A stretch of DNA of 40,240 nucleotides from Pollutimonas subterranea (GCF_002849655.1 NZ_PDNW01000026.1:1-40240), one strand, 5' to 3'. Counted from the first letter of the stretch, positions 7,429 to 16,675 are shown. Made by a program: numbers and translations. Notes: generated from the sequence alone by a model not told the origin.

Positions 7429-9018
7429 ATGTCGAAACAACAATTATTCTCGCCACGAAAACTTTTACTGGCTGCCGCCCTTGCCAGCGCAGCCATCGCA
7501 CCGTCGCTGCAGGCGCAAACCATTACCGCGGTCATGCACTCCAGCTTGCGCGTGCTCGACCCCATCATGACCACCGCGCATATCACGCGTAACCACGGCT
7601 ACATGATTTACGACACCCTGTTGGCGACCGACGCCGACAACAAAATCCAGCCGCAAATGGTCGAGAAATGGGAAGCCTCCGCCGACGGCAAGTCCTATAC
7701 CTTCACCTTGCGCGACGGCCTGAAATGGCATGACGGCCAGCCGGTCACCGCCGATGATTGCGTCGCATCCATCAAGCGCTGGGCAGCACAAGACAAGATG
7801 GGTCAGATGATGAACTCCCAGATGACCGAAATGAAAGTCGTGGATGCCACGAGCTTCGTCATGACATTCAAGAGCCCGACGGATCTGGCCGTGCGCGCGC
7901 TGGCCAAGCCCAGCGGTATTGCCCCTTTCATGATGCCCAAGCGCATTGCCGATACCCCTCCCAACCAGCCGATCAAAGAATATATCGGCTCGGGACCGTT
8001 CAAGATGGTCACCGCCGAATTCAGGCCTGGCCTGCAGGCGGTTTATGAAAAGAACACCGATTACCTGCCGCGCAAGGAGGCCGCCAGCGGTACCGCCGGT
8101 GGCAAGAATGTGTATGTCGATCGCGTGAAGTGGATCGCCACGCCCGACGCCATGACGTCCGTCAACGCCCTGGTCAGCGGCGAGATCGACTATCTGGAAC
8201 AGCTGCCTTTCGACCTTGCGCCAATTGTCGAAAGCAATACCGACATCAACATCAAGGTTCTGGATCCACAGGGCTACCAGACCGTAATGCGCATGAACCA
8301 CTTGCATGCTCCGTTCAACGACAAGAAGATTCGCCAGGCCGCGATGTACGCGGTGGATCAGACCAGCGTCCTGCAGGCACTGATTGGTAATCCCAAGTAC
8401 TTTAAGACCTGCGCCGCCTTGTTCGGTTGTGGCCTGCCCTATGACAGCCAGGCCGGTGCCGAAGTGACCGTCAAGGGCAATATTGAAAAGGCCAAGGCAT
8501 TGCTGAAAGAGGCTGGCTACGACAATACCCCGGTCGTGATCCTGCAGCCCACCGACACCCCATCGGTCAATGCCCAGCCCGTGGTTATCGCCCAGGCCCT
8601 GCGCGCCGCGGGCTTCAAGGTCGACATGCAAGCCATGGATTGGCAGACCGTCGTGACTCGCCGTGCGGTTCAGACCGAACCCAAGGCAGGCGGCTGGAAC
8701 ATATTTGCCACCAATAACGTGATGGCCGAAGCGCTGGACCCCTTGCGTGCCTTTGGCGTCGCCGCCAACGGGACACAGGCCTGGTTCGGCTGGCCTGACG
8801 TGCCCAAGATCGAAGAGCTGCGTGTCGAGTTTTCAGGCACCACCGACGAAGCCAAGCGCAAGCAATTGGCCGGTGAAATCCAGCAACTGGTGATCGACGA
8901 AGGCGTGCTCTTACCCATGGGCCAGTATTTTGTGCCCGGCGCTTTCCGCAAAAACCTGACAGGTATGCTGGAGTCGCCCGCACCGATCTTCTGGAACATC
9001 AAGAAATCTGCAAGCTGA
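7429..9018 (+). CDS. Peptide ABC transporter, periplasmic binding protein (SBP family 5)
   Basis: A 529-residue extracytoplasmic solute-binding protein of the DppA/OppA family. A signal peptide covers about residues 1-29 (basic start, then LLLAAALASAAIAPSLQAQ). Family signatures include the WEASADGKSYTFTLRDGLKWHDGQPVTADD region (about residues 82-111), where substrate-binding proteins of this family are most conserved. Two cysteines in KTCAALFGCGLPYD may form a disulfide. It is the first gene of a complete dipeptide-type transporter operon (binding protein, two permeases, fused ATPase) ending in an M81 peptidase, so the ligand is probably a short peptide. Confidence 0.94.
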   Translation: MSKQQLFSPRKLLLAAALASAAIAPSLQAQTITAVMHSSLRVLDPIMTTAHITRNHGYMIYDTLLATDADNKIQPQMVEKWEASADGKSYTFTLRDGLKWHDGQPVTADDCVASIKRWAAQDKMGQMMNSQMTEMKVVDATSFVMTFKSPTDLAVRALAKPSGIAPFMMPKRIADTPPNQPIKEYIGSGPFKMVTAEFRPGLQAVYEKNTDYLPRKEAASGTAGGKNVYVDRVKWIATPDAMTSVNALVSGEIDYLEQLPFDLAPIVESNTDINIKVLDPQGYQTVMRMNHLHAPFNDKKIRQAAMYAVDQTSVLQALIGNPKYFKTCAALFGCGLPYDSQAGAEVTVKGNIEKAKALLKEAGYDNTPVVILQPTDTPSVNAQPVVIAQALRAAGFKVDMQAMDWQTVVTRRAVQTEPKAGGWNIFATNNVMAEALDPLRAFGVAANGTQAWFGWPDVPKIEELRVEFSGTTDEAKRKQLAGEIQQLVIDEGVLLPMGQYFVPGAFRKNLTGMLESPAPIFWNIKKSAS

Positions 9019-9025
9019 GCTGACT

Positions 9026-9967
9026 ATGTTTAACTTCATCCTACGGCGTGCCGCAGCATCGATCCCTGTTATGGCCATGGTGGCGGCGGTGGTGTTCGCC
9101 ATCCTCAGGCTCACTCCGGGCGACCCGGCTGCGATTATCGCGGGCGACTCGGCCACACCGCAGCAGCTTGCTGAGATACGCCAGACGATGGGGTTGGACG
9201 AACCAATCTATACCCAGTTCTTTATGTGGATATGGCGCCTGCTTCAAGGCGACCTGGGCACATCACTGCTTTCCGGTGTGCCCGTCGCCGAAATGATAGG
9301 GCAGCGCATGGGGCCGTCGCTGGCCCTATCCCTGAGCACGATCACCTTGTCGGTCATCGTCGCCATTCCGTTGGGGATTCTGGCAGCCCGGCGCCAAGGC
9401 AAACTCCTGGACCGGGTGGTCATGGCCGCGTCGGTGCTGGGTTTTTCGGTACCGGTCTTCGTGACCGCCTATGTCATGATCCTGGTCTTTTCCCTGAAGC
9501 TGGGCTGGTTTCCCGTACAGGGCTATAAGCCTCTTTCGGCAGGCGTGTGGCCATTTGTCCAGGCCCTGGTCCTGCCCACGGTTGCACTCAGCACCGTGTA
9601 CGTCGCGCTGATCGCGCGCATTACCCGAACCAGCATCATCGAAATCATGGGCGAAGACTTCATTCGCACGGCGCGGGCCAAAGGGCTGCGCGAGCGCAGC
9701 GTACTGACCGGGCATGCCTTGCGCAATGCCGCGGTACCCATCGTGACGATTATCGGTGTGGGCGTGGCCATGTTGATCAGCGGCGTGGTGGTGACCGAGT
9801 CGGTTTTCAATCTTCCGGGCCTGGGACGGCTAGTGGTCGAAGCGGTACTGGCTCGCGATTATCCGGTCATACAGGCTCTGATACTGCTGTTCGCATTTGT
9901 CTACGTTCTTATCAATCTTGTTGTCGACGCGCTCTACACCGTGTTCGATCCCCGTATCCGTTACTGA
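9026..9967 (+). CDS. Peptide ABC transporter permease (DppB-like)
   Basis: A 313-residue inner-membrane permease with the usual six membrane segments of the DppB/OppB type. The N-terminus FILRRAAASIPVMAMVAAVVF is the first membrane segment, GDPAAIIAG follows, and the ATPase-coupling EAA loop is seen as DFIRTARAKGLRERSVLTGHALRNA (about residues 210-234). The start lies seven bases after the stop of the binding protein. It forms the translocation pore together with the next gene. Confidence 0.94.
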   Translation: MFNFILRRAAASIPVMAMVAAVVFAILRLTPGDPAAIIAGDSATPQQLAEIRQTMGLDEPIYTQFFMWIWRLLQGDLGTSLLSGVPVAEMIGQRMGPSLALSLSTITLSVIVAIPLGILAARRQGKLLDRVVMAASVLGFSVPVFVTAYVMILVFSLKLGWFPVQGYKPLSAGVWPFVQALVLPTVALSTVYVALIARITRTSIIEIMGEDFIRTARAKGLRERSVLTGHALRNAAVPIVTIIGVGVAMLISGVVVTESVFNLPGLGRLVVEAVLARDYPVIQALILLFAFVYVLINLVVDALYTVFDPRIRY

Positions 9968-9974
9968 GGCCGAC

Positions 9975-10877
9975 ATGACAAACGCTACTACTACACTGCC
10001 TGCCGCCTCAGCGCCCGGCGATGCAGGCATTGCCCCGGCCAAAATTCAGTCCGCACTGCTCCAGACCCTCAAGGGCGGGCCGGTCCTGATATCGCTTTTC
10101 GTTCTGGCCCTGGTGGTCTTCATTGCCTTTTTCGCACCTTGGTTGCACACGGTAGACCCTACCGCCATCGACCCCAGCGTGCGGCTAAAACCCATCTCGG
10201 CCGAACACTGGCTGGGCACCGATGCCTATGGCCGGGACGTGTTCTCGCGGGTGCTGTATGGCGCACGGGTGTCGCTGGTGGTGGGCCTGGGCGTCGCCGC
10301 GTTCAGCATGGTCATAGGCCTGGCGATAGGCGTGGTCGCCGGCTATTTTCGCTGGATCGACGGCATCGTCATGCGCATCATGGACGGCTTGATGGCCATT
10401 CCCGGCATCCTGCTGGCGATCGCTTTGGTGTCTATTTCGGGTGCCAGCTTGTTGACCGTCATGATCGCCATCACGGTGCCTGAAGTGCCGCGGGTTGTGC
10501 GGCTGGTGCGCAGCGTCATCCTAAGCGTGCGCAACGAACCTTACGTTGAAGCCGCCGTGGCATTGGGCACGCCCACCTTTACGCTAATGATGCGCCATCT
10601 GGTGCCCAACACCATGGCGCCGCTGGTCGTGCAAGGTACGTATGTATTTGCCTCCGCCATCCTTACCGAAGCCATTCTTAGCTTCCTGGGCGCGGGCGTG
10701 CCGCCTGAAACGTCGTCATGGGGCAACATCATGGCCGAAGGCCGTGCCTACTTTCAGCTGTTGCCCGGCTTGGTGTTGTACCCCGGCATCTTGCTGTCGC
10801 TCACTGTACTAAGCGTCAATGTCCTGGGCGATGCCATGCGCGATGCGCTGGACCCGCGCATGTCGCGTCGACTGTAA
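9975..10877 (+). CDS. Peptide ABC transporter permease (DppC-like)
   Basis: A 300-residue permease paired with the DppB-like protein. The frame is open back to 9897 inside the upstream gene, but the ATG at 9975 follows GAGG at the right distance and lies seven bases after the upstream stop, so I choose it. Features are a cytoplasmic N-terminal tail, the first membrane segment VLISLFVLALVVFIAFFAPW, the conserved HWLGTDAYGRDVFSRVLYGARVSL segment typical of DppC/OppC, and the EAA loop PYVEAAVALGTPTFTLMMRHLVPNT. Confidence 0.94.
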   Translation: MTNATTTLPAASAPGDAGIAPAKIQSALLQTLKGGPVLISLFVLALVVFIAFFAPWLHTVDPTAIDPSVRLKPISAEHWLGTDAYGRDVFSRVLYGARVSLVVGLGVAAFSMVIGLAIGVVAGYFRWIDGIVMRIMDGLMAIPGILLAIALVSISGASLLTVMIAITVPEVPRVVRLVRSVILSVRNEPYVEAAVALGTPTFTLMMRHLVPNTMAPLVVQGTYVFASAILTEAILSFLGAGVPPETSSWGNIMAEGRAYFQLLPGLVLYPGILLSLTVLSVNVLGDAMRDALDPRMSRRL

Positions 10878-10911
10878 GGCAGCTGCCTTGAACGAATATC
10901 AGGAAATAATC

Positions 10912-12597
10912 ATGACTCCGTCCGCACACGAATCCGCCGGCGCCCGCGGCGATGCTCCGGTATTGACCATAAAGGAACTATCCGTCAATGTAAGCAGTGG
11001 CCCTGCCAAGTCCGAGGCCGCTCCTGGCCGTCCAGTCGTCAAGAGCATGAGCCTGGAAGTCTTTGCCGGCGAGACACTTTGCATCGTGGGCGAATCCGGT
11101 TCAGGTAAATCGGTGACCTCGCTCGCGGTAATGGGCTTGCTGCCCAAAGACGCATTGACGGCCACGGCCGGACAAATAGAAATCGACGGCGAGGACATCC
11201 TGAAGGTCAGCGCCGGGCGCATGCGCGAACTGCGCGCTTCCAAAATCGCCATGGTGTTCCAGGAGCCCATGACGGCGCTTAACCCGGTGCATCGGGTTGG
11301 CGCCCAGATTGAAGAGGTACTTAAACTGCACACAAAAGTCGGCGCGGCGGAAAGGCGTCGGCAGGTGTTGGCGATGCTGGAATCCGTGCATCTGCCCGAC
11401 ATCGAGCGTATGTACGATTCTTACCCGCATCAGTTGTCCGGTGGTCAGCGCCAGCGGATTGTCATTGCGATGGCATTGATCTTGAAGCCCAAGCTGCTTA
11501 TTGCCGACGAGCCCACCACGGCGCTTGACGTGACGACGCAAAAGCAAATTCTGTCCTTGATTCGCGAACTGCAAACCAAACATGGCACCGCCGTTATCTT
11601 CATCACCCACGACTTCGGGGTGGTAGCCGAAATTGCCGATCGTATCCTGGTCATGAACCAGGGTAGCGTGGTTGAAACTGGTACCCGTGATCAAGTGCTT
11701 GCGAATCCCGCGCAAGACTACACCCGCATGCTGGTTTCATCGGTGCCCAGCCTGACGCCCCACACGCGTGCCGCGCCCGATGGTGAAATCATTCTTAACG
11801 TCCGCGGCCTTAACAAGTTTTACGACAAGGCCAAGCGCTTATTCAAAAAGACGGAACGAGTGGCGGCCGCCAGCGATGTCACCCTGACTTTGCGTCGCGG
11901 CGAAATCCTGGGCATTGTGGGCGAGTCGGGCTCGGGGAAATCCACGGTGGCGCGCTGCGTCGTGCGATTGATCGACCCCAGCTCGGGTGAAATCCGCCTG
12001 CACGATGACGATATTACCGTTCTGGGCCGCAGCCGGCTGATGCCCATACGCAAGCGCATCCAGATCATTTTCCAGGACCCCTATCGCAGCCTGAACCCCA
12101 GGCGGCGCGTCGGCGATTCAATCATCGAAGGTTTGCTCAACTACGGCACCGCGCGCGGCGATGCCATCAAGCAGGCGTTGCGGGCAATGGAACTGGTGGG
12201 CCTGCCGGCCGATACGCTGGACCGCTATCCGCATCAATTTTCCGGAGGCCAGCGTCAGCGTATTTGCATCGCGCGCGCATTGGTCATGGAGCCCGATGTC
12301 CTGGTCGCCGACGAAGCCGTGTCGGCGCTTGATGTTTCCGTTCAGGCCCAGGTGCTGGACCTGCTCGAGGAAGTGCGCCAGCGCGTTGGCGTGGGGGTGC
12401 TGTTCATCACCCACGACCTGCGGGTCGCCGCGCAGATCTGCGACACCATTCTGGTGATGCAGCAAGGCAGAGTCGTGGAATCCGGCAGCGCCAGCCAGGT
12501 GCTGAGCCAGCCGCAGGAAAGCTACACCAAGGCCCTGATCAATGCGGCGCCCGGTCGCGGCTGGGATTTCCAAAACTTCCGACCGGTTCCGGCGTAA
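10912..12597 (+). CDS. Peptide ABC transporter, fused DppD-DppF ATPase
   Basis: A 561-residue protein containing both nucleotide-binding domains that are separate in DppD and DppF. Each half has a full set of motifs: Walker A GESGSGKS near residues 60 and 336, signature SGGQRQR near 174 and 443, Walker B with ADEP near 197 and ADEA near 464, and the His switch ITHD in both. The first half retains the DppD-like Q-loop region FQEPMTALNPVH, the second FQDPYRSLNPRR. An open frame extends upstream to 10819, but the ATG at 10912 follows AGGAAATAAT and avoids overlap with the permease. Fusion guarantees a one-to-one heterodimer; such fusions are common in this transporter class. Confidence 0.94.
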   Translation: MTPSAHESAGARGDAPVLTIKELSVNVSSGPAKSEAAPGRPVVKSMSLEVFAGETLCIVGESGSGKSVTSLAVMGLLPKDALTATAGQIEIDGEDILKVSAGRMRELRASKIAMVFQEPMTALNPVHRVGAQIEEVLKLHTKVGAAERRRQVLAMLESVHLPDIERMYDSYPHQLSGGQRQRIVIAMALILKPKLLIADEPTTALDVTTQKQILSLIRELQTKHGTAVIFITHDFGVVAEIADRILVMNQGSVVETGTRDQVLANPAQDYTRMLVSSVPSLTPHTRAAPDGEIILNVRGLNKFYDKAKRLFKKTERVAAASDVTLTLRRGEILGIVGESGSGKSTVARCVVRLIDPSSGEIRLHDDDITVLGRSRLMPIRKRIQIIFQDPYRSLNPRRRVGDSIIEGLLNYGTARGDAIKQALRAMELVGLPADTLDRYPHQFSGGQRQRICIARALVMEPDVLVADEAVSALDVSVQAQVLDLLEEVRQRVGVGVLFITHDLRVAAQICDTILVMQQGRVVESGSASQVLSQPQESYTKALINAAPGRGWDFQNFRPVPA

Positions 12598-12679
12598 GCG
12601 GATTGACTGACGCTGTTCAACAATTTGAAGCGCGCCGGCATACGGTGCAAACACACACTCACGAGAGGCAGATATAACC

Positions 12680-14179
12680 ATGCTACGTATCGTTTACGGC
12701 GGTTTCCAACACGAAACAAATACCTTTGCGCCTGATTTGGCCGATTGGGACGCCTTCCTGGCCGGTGGCGGCTGGCCAGGCCTGATGTCGGGTGACGCCA
12801 TTTGGCCCGCGATTGCGGGCGCCAATATTCCCGCCGCCGGTTTTGTGAAATGCGCACAAGATGCAGGCGACACCGTCATTCCTACGACCTGGTGCGCAGC
12901 CAGCCCATCGGCGCACGTTGCCGCCGACACGTACGAACGCATCGCCTCGATGATTGTCGACGGCATCAGTGCCGCTTTGCCGGTGGATGCCGTGTATCTG
13001 GACTTGCATGGTGCCATGGTGGCCCAGACTTTCGATGATGGCGAAGGCGAACTATTGCGCCGGGTGCGCGCGGTTGTCGGGCCCGACGTGCCTATCGTGG
13101 CCAGCCTGGACCTGCATGCCAACGTGACTGCACAGATGCTGCACGAGGCCGACATACTTGTCGCCTATCGCACCTATCCCCATGTCGACATGGCCGAAAC
13201 CGGCGCCCGGGCGTACCAGCAACTGCAACATCGGCTTGCCAAGGGCGTACGGCCCAAGGTTGCCGTACGCCGTTTGCCCTTCCTGATTCCCATCTGCTGG
13301 CAATGTACCGACATACAGCCATCCAAAGGCCTGTATCAGCAACTCGCGCAGATCGAGAACGACGTCACTCATGTGTCGTTCACCACAGGGTTTCCAGCGG
13401 CAGACTTTAAAGAATGCTCACCGGTGATCTGGGCGTATGCCGACGATCAAGCCAGCGCCGACGCAGCCGCCGACCAGCTGGAAGCCGCCGTCAATGCAGC
13501 GGAGTCATCGTTCGCCGGCAAGCTCTACAGCCCCGACGAAGCCGTGCAGTACGCCATGCAAAAATCATTGACCAGTTCCAAACCCATCGTCATTGCCGAT
13601 GCCCAGGACAACCCGGGCGCTGGCAGTAATTCGGACACTACCGGCATGCTGCGCGCCTTATTGCGTAACAAGGCCCAGCGTGCCGCTATCGGCCTGATCA
13701 TCGACCCCGCTGCGGCCGCGAAAATACATGAAGCCGGAGAAGGGCAGCGCATTCGCATTGCCATCGGTGGCAACGCGGGCCTTCCTGACGACCAGCCCTT
13801 TGAAGGCGATTTTCTTATCGAGCGCCTGTCGGACGGCAAGACCGCCGCGACGGGGCCTTATTACCACGGGTTCAACCTCGATATGGGCTTGTCCGCATGC
13901 CTGCTGATCGACGGTGTGCGCGTGGTCCTGGCCTCGCAGAAAGTACAAATGGCGGATCAGGCCATGTTCCGCTTTGTGGGCGTTGAGCCAACCGAGCAAG
14001 CCATTTTGGTCGTGAAAAGCGCGGTGCACTTTCGTGCCGACTTCACCCCCATTGCCGAAGAAATCATCGTAGGCGCCGCGCCTGGCTCCATGCCCATGAT
14101 CCTGAAGCAATTGCCTTGGAAGAACTTGCCGGTGGGAATACGGCTGGATCCTTGCGGGGAAGCCTTCCAGGTGGCGTAA
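12680..14179 (+). CDS. M81-family metallopeptidase (MlrC-like)
   Basis: A 499-residue protein of the M81/MlrC family, named for the microcystin-degradation enzyme MlrC of Sphingomonas. Motifs associated with the zinc site are present in order: FQHETNTFAPD near residue 9, YLDLHGAMVAQ near 106, SLDLHANVTAQM near 143, and YPHVDMAETGARAYQ near 167; DAQDNPGAGSNSDTT is another family hallmark in the second half. GAGAGG precedes the start. The gene follows the peptide ABC transporter after 82 bases. MlrC homologues cleave small linear peptides including bonds next to D-isoglutamate; here it may hydrolyse peptides brought in by the transporter. The exact substrate is unknown. Confidence 0.9.
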   Translation: MLRIVYGGFQHETNTFAPDLADWDAFLAGGGWPGLMSGDAIWPAIAGANIPAAGFVKCAQDAGDTVIPTTWCAASPSAHVAADTYERIASMIVDGISAALPVDAVYLDLHGAMVAQTFDDGEGELLRRVRAVVGPDVPIVASLDLHANVTAQMLHEADILVAYRTYPHVDMAETGARAYQQLQHRLAKGVRPKVAVRRLPFLIPICWQCTDIQPSKGLYQQLAQIENDVTHVSFTTGFPAADFKECSPVIWAYADDQASADAAADQLEAAVNAAESSFAGKLYSPDEAVQYAMQKSLTSSKPIVIADAQDNPGAGSNSDTTGMLRALLRNKAQRAAIGLIIDPAAAAKIHEAGEGQRIRIAIGGNAGLPDDQPFEGDFLIERLSDGKTAATGPYYHGFNLDMGLSACLLIDGVRVVLASQKVQMADQAMFRFVGVEPTEQAILVVKSAVHFRADFTPIAEEIIVGAAPGSMPMILKQLPWKNLPVGIRLDPCGEAFQVA

Positions 14180-14212
14180 GTCTGCCGCCTTCGTGGCCGG
14201 CCAGGCTGGTGT

Positions 14213-14695
14213 TCATGAAATGCCAGGCCTGAAAACGCGGTTGTATTCGAACCGGCGTACTGTTTTCGCGGTAATCGATCTGGATTGTGGGTGTAAGGGA
14301 TTGATGAGAACGGTTAGCTCCTCGGGTACGATCACGGAAGGCACAAGCAGTATGGGCGAACGCTTGGACAGCAACCACGCCGAGCCCAATCTCACACTGG
14401 CGTTTCCGGCGGGGATGGCAGCCCAGGTCACGGGAAGATCGTCTGTCGCGAACTCTTCCCTGGCTGCCCAGACAAGGGCGGGGACATCAAGTTCGATCAG
14501 ATAGCGATTCAACGGAAAACCACCGTCATCGATGTAAGCGGCCGTCTCAAGTACGGCAAGTGATACCGTCGAGGCGCAATATACGACCGCCTGACCGAAG
14601 TCGTTCCAGCGGCCGGGATGAATTGCCGCACCGGTGCCGCCGATGTCCGCAGCCGAGTAGCCGCGCGTTTCTGCGGCGATGCGCCATAATTTCAC
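14213..14695 (-). CDS. RES-domain toxin
   Basis: A 160-residue RES-domain protein. The family pattern is GRWNDFGQAVVYCASTVSLA followed by LET: the Arg of GRWN (residue 29) and Glu50 are expected active-site residues, with a Ser in the GSAWL region completing the R-E-S set. RES toxins deplete NAD+. The start is a GTG at 14695 that overlaps the antitoxin stop (GTGA), so translation is coupled to and probably weaker than that of the antitoxin. The gene is intact and convergent with the M81 peptidase gene, with 33 bases between them. Confidence 0.92.
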   Translation of the reverse strand: MKLWRIAAETRGYSAADIGGTGAAIHPGRWNDFGQAVVYCASTVSLAVLETAAYIDDGGFPLNRYLIELDVPALVWAAREEFATDDLPVTWAAIPAGNASVRLGSAWLLSKRSPILLVPSVIVPEELTVLINPLHPQSRSITAKTVRRFEYNRVFRPGIS

Positions 14696-15207
14696 TGATA
14701 AGCGCCGCTTTCTATAGCGCCTAGCAGTCTGGCAACGATATCAATGCCGGTGGGCGTGTCGATAAGATCGGCAGGCTTTCGTCCACCAAGTGCCGACTGT
14801 GGCAGCTCTATCCACTGCCCCAGCCATTTACTGGCATCGAAATCTTTCGCTACTTCGGCTGTGCTGTTTTCTGCCATGTTTTGCGCGATTCCCAGCAATC
14901 GGATCATGCCGATGGCAGCATGTCCGCTGCTTCCGGTGACGAATTCGCCAGCGCCCATTTTTTTTTCTGCGGTAGCCTTGGGCACGCCAAGAATCTTGTA
15001 CATGTACGAGATCGGGACCGACATTTTTCTTGATAGGCTCTTCAGGACTGCACCGTGCACGCCTTGTCGCTCGATTTCCACGAGTTCCAGCGGCGTGGCC
15101 GTGGAAACGTCGCGTACATAATCGTCGACCGAATAGGCAGCGGACGCCTGCCGGGCAAGGGTTCGTCTGGCTTCGCTGGTTTTGGGGTCATTCATCGGAG
15201 TTCGCAT
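14692..15207 (-). CDS. Xre/MbcA/ParS-type antitoxin (DUF2384) of the RES toxin
   Basis: The antitoxin partner of the RES protein. The N-terminal half holds a helical DNA-binding-like region (VEIERQGVHGAVLKSLSRKM and the following IGVPKATAEKK-like stretch), and the C-terminal DUF2384 part is seen as GHAAIGMIRLLGIAQNMAENS, then DASKWLGQWIELPQSALGGRKPADLIDTPTG, ending with the toxin-neutralising tail. The frame is open to 15240; in-frame ATG codons lie at 15207 and 15195 and none has an obvious ribosome binding site, so the start is uncertain. The spacing to the toxin is a four-base overlap. Confidence 0.88.
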   Translation of the reverse strand: MRTPMNDPKTSEARRTLARQASAAYSVDDYVRDVSTATPLELVEIERQGVHGAVLKSLSRKMSVPISYMYKILGVPKATAEKKMGAGEFVTGSSGHAAIGMIRLLGIAQNMAENSTAEVAKDFDASKWLGQWIELPQSALGGRKPADLIDTPTGIDIVARLLGAIESGAYQ

Positions 15208-15325
15208 GGCACGGTCCGTGTCGTCTATATATGAACACATATTAGTCTATAAATATACGCAACGGATCGAAACAGCATTGCGGACAAGTACCGTGGAGCG
15301 CTACCCCAGGCCTTACAATCCTGGC

Positions 15326-15853
15326 ATGAAATACCTGAAGGGCTATTCCCCCGACACACGCAATAAAGTCCAGCTGCTGCTTGATCGCGGGCAGCTGGCC
15401 GATGTGCTGCGCAGCCGGTATCCGAAGGCCCATGGCGTGCGTACCGACAAGGCCTTGTACGACTACGTCGTCGATTTGAAAAACAGCTATATCCGCAATG
15501 GCGCGCCCATCAGCAAGGTGGCGTTCGACAGCAAGATGCAGGTGATCGCCCACGCGCTGGGCACGCACACCACCATTTCGCGCGTGCAGGGTATGAAACT
15601 CAAAACCAAGCACGAAATCCGCATTGCCACGATATTCCGGTCGGCGCCGGAAGCGTTCCTGAGAATGATTGCCGTGCACGAGCTAGCTCACTTGAAGGAA
15701 AGAGAGCACGACAAGGCTTTCTACAATCTTTGCGAACGCATGGAGCCGAATTATCATCAGTACGAGTTCGACCTGCGCCTGTACCTGACGCATCTGGATC
15801 AGCCGGGCGGCGCCAATTTGTGGGACATGACCCGCACTTTGCCAGAGGCCTGA
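15326..15853 (+). CDS. YgjP-like zinc metallopeptidase-domain protein
   Basis: A protein of about 175 residues with the zinc-protease motif HELAHLKEREHDKAFY (HExxH followed by a third ligand region), the signature of the YgjP/DUF45 (WLM-related) family. The preceding segment includes a FRSAPEAFLRMIAVHELAH helix. The frame is open back to 15182 but the first 48 codons run through the divergent antitoxin promoter region and look non-coding; the ATG at 15326 starts MKYLKGYSPDTRNKV. No clear Shine-Dalgarno is seen. The cellular role of this family is not well established. It is upstream of, and may be separate from, the SDR gene 42 bases downstream. Confidence 0.82.
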   Translation: MKYLKGYSPDTRNKVQLLLDRGQLADVLRSRYPKAHGVRTDKALYDYVVDLKNSYIRNGAPISKVAFDSKMQVIAHALGTHTTISRVQGMKLKTKHEIRIATIFRSAPEAFLRMIAVHELAHLKEREHDKAFYNLCERMEPNYHQYEFDLRLYLTHLDQPGGANLWDMTRTLPEA

Positions 15854-15895
15854 CCTACACTGCCCATTAAATCAATCAACCAACACGAGGCATTC

Positions 15896-16675
15896 ATGGA
15901 CTTACAGTTGCAAGGAAAAAGCGCGCTGGTTTGCGGTTCAAGCAAGGGGCTGGGCTACGCCTGCGCCATGTCTTTGGCCCGCGAAGGGGTCGACTTGACG
16001 CTCGTTGCCCGGACAGCCGACTTGCTCGAGCAATCGGCCGAAACCATACGGCAGGCGATGGGTGTGAAGGTGTCGACGGTGGCGGCGGACATTACTACGG
16101 TCGAAGGCCGCGAACAGGCCTTTGCTGTGGCGGGCATGCCCGACATCCTGGTGACTAATGCCGGCGGCCCCAAGCCGGGCGACTTTCGCGACTGGTCCAA
16201 GGACGACTGGATGGCGGCCGTGAATGCCAATATGTATACGCCTATTGCGCTGATCCAGCATGTGATCGACGCGATGATCAGCCAGCGTTACGGGCGCATC
16301 GTGAACATCACCTCGGCGGCGGTGAAGATGCCCATCGACATCCTCGGCCTGTCCAATGGCGCGCGCAGCGGCCTGACCGGCTTCGTGGCCGGCTTGGCAC
16401 GGCAGGTGGTGGAGCACAACGTGACCATCAATAATCTGTTGCCCGGCCCCTTCGAGACCGACAGGCTGAAGGAAACGGCCGCCAAGACGGCGCAGAATAC
16501 CGGGAAGCCCATCGAAGACATCATGCAGGCGCGCCTGAAATCCATACCCGCCAAGCGCTACGGCCAGCCTTATGAGCTGGGTGATGCCTGCGCCTTTTTA
16601 TGCAGCGCGCAGGCCGGCTTTATGACGGGACAGAACCTGGTCCTGGACGGCGGCAGCTACCCGGGCATGCTATAG
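15896..16675 (+). CDS. SDR-family protein lacking the usual catalytic Tyr and Lys
   Basis: A 259-residue Rossmann-fold SDR. The nucleotide-binding motif is GSSKGLGYA near residue 14, NAGG near 89, and the C-terminal GQNLVLDGGSYPGML is FabG-like. The catalytic region departs from the classical pattern: after the Ser of NITSAAVKMP the position of the catalytic Tyr (Ser+13) is Ser, and the Lys four residues later is Arg (SNGAR in place of YxxxK). Related SDRs with the same SNxxR arrangement exist, so this is probably a subfamily trait and not decay. The substrate is unknown. Its stop overlaps the stop of the opposing LysR gene by six bases. Confidence 0.88.
   Translation: MDLQLQGKSALVCGSSKGLGYACAMSLAREGVDLTLVARTADLLEQSAETIRQAMGVKVSTVAADITTVEGREQAFAVAGMPDILVTNAGGPKPGDFRDWSKDDWMAAVNANMYTPIALIQHVIDAMISQRYGRIVNITSAAVKMPIDILGLSNGARSGLTGFVAGLARQVVEHNVTINNLLPGPFETDRLKETAAKTAQNTGKPIEDIMQARLKSIPAKRYGQPYELGDACAFLCSAQAGFMTGQNLVLDGGSYPGML

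Noticed and set aside
7465-8631. Long minus-strand open frame (388 codons) opposite the peptide-binding protein
   Set aside because: It is a shadow of a high-GC coding gene: its translation is His/Gly/Gln-rich without recognisable motifs, and the plus-strand protein is clearly the real one.
9897-9974. Extended N-terminus for the second peptide permease
   Set aside because: The extra 26 codons overlap the upstream permease gene and lack a ribosome binding site; the ATG at 9975 has one and gives the normal N-terminus.
15182-15325. Extended N-terminus of the YgjP-type protein
   Set aside because: The extra 48 codons overlap the divergent antitoxin gene start and show no family similarity.
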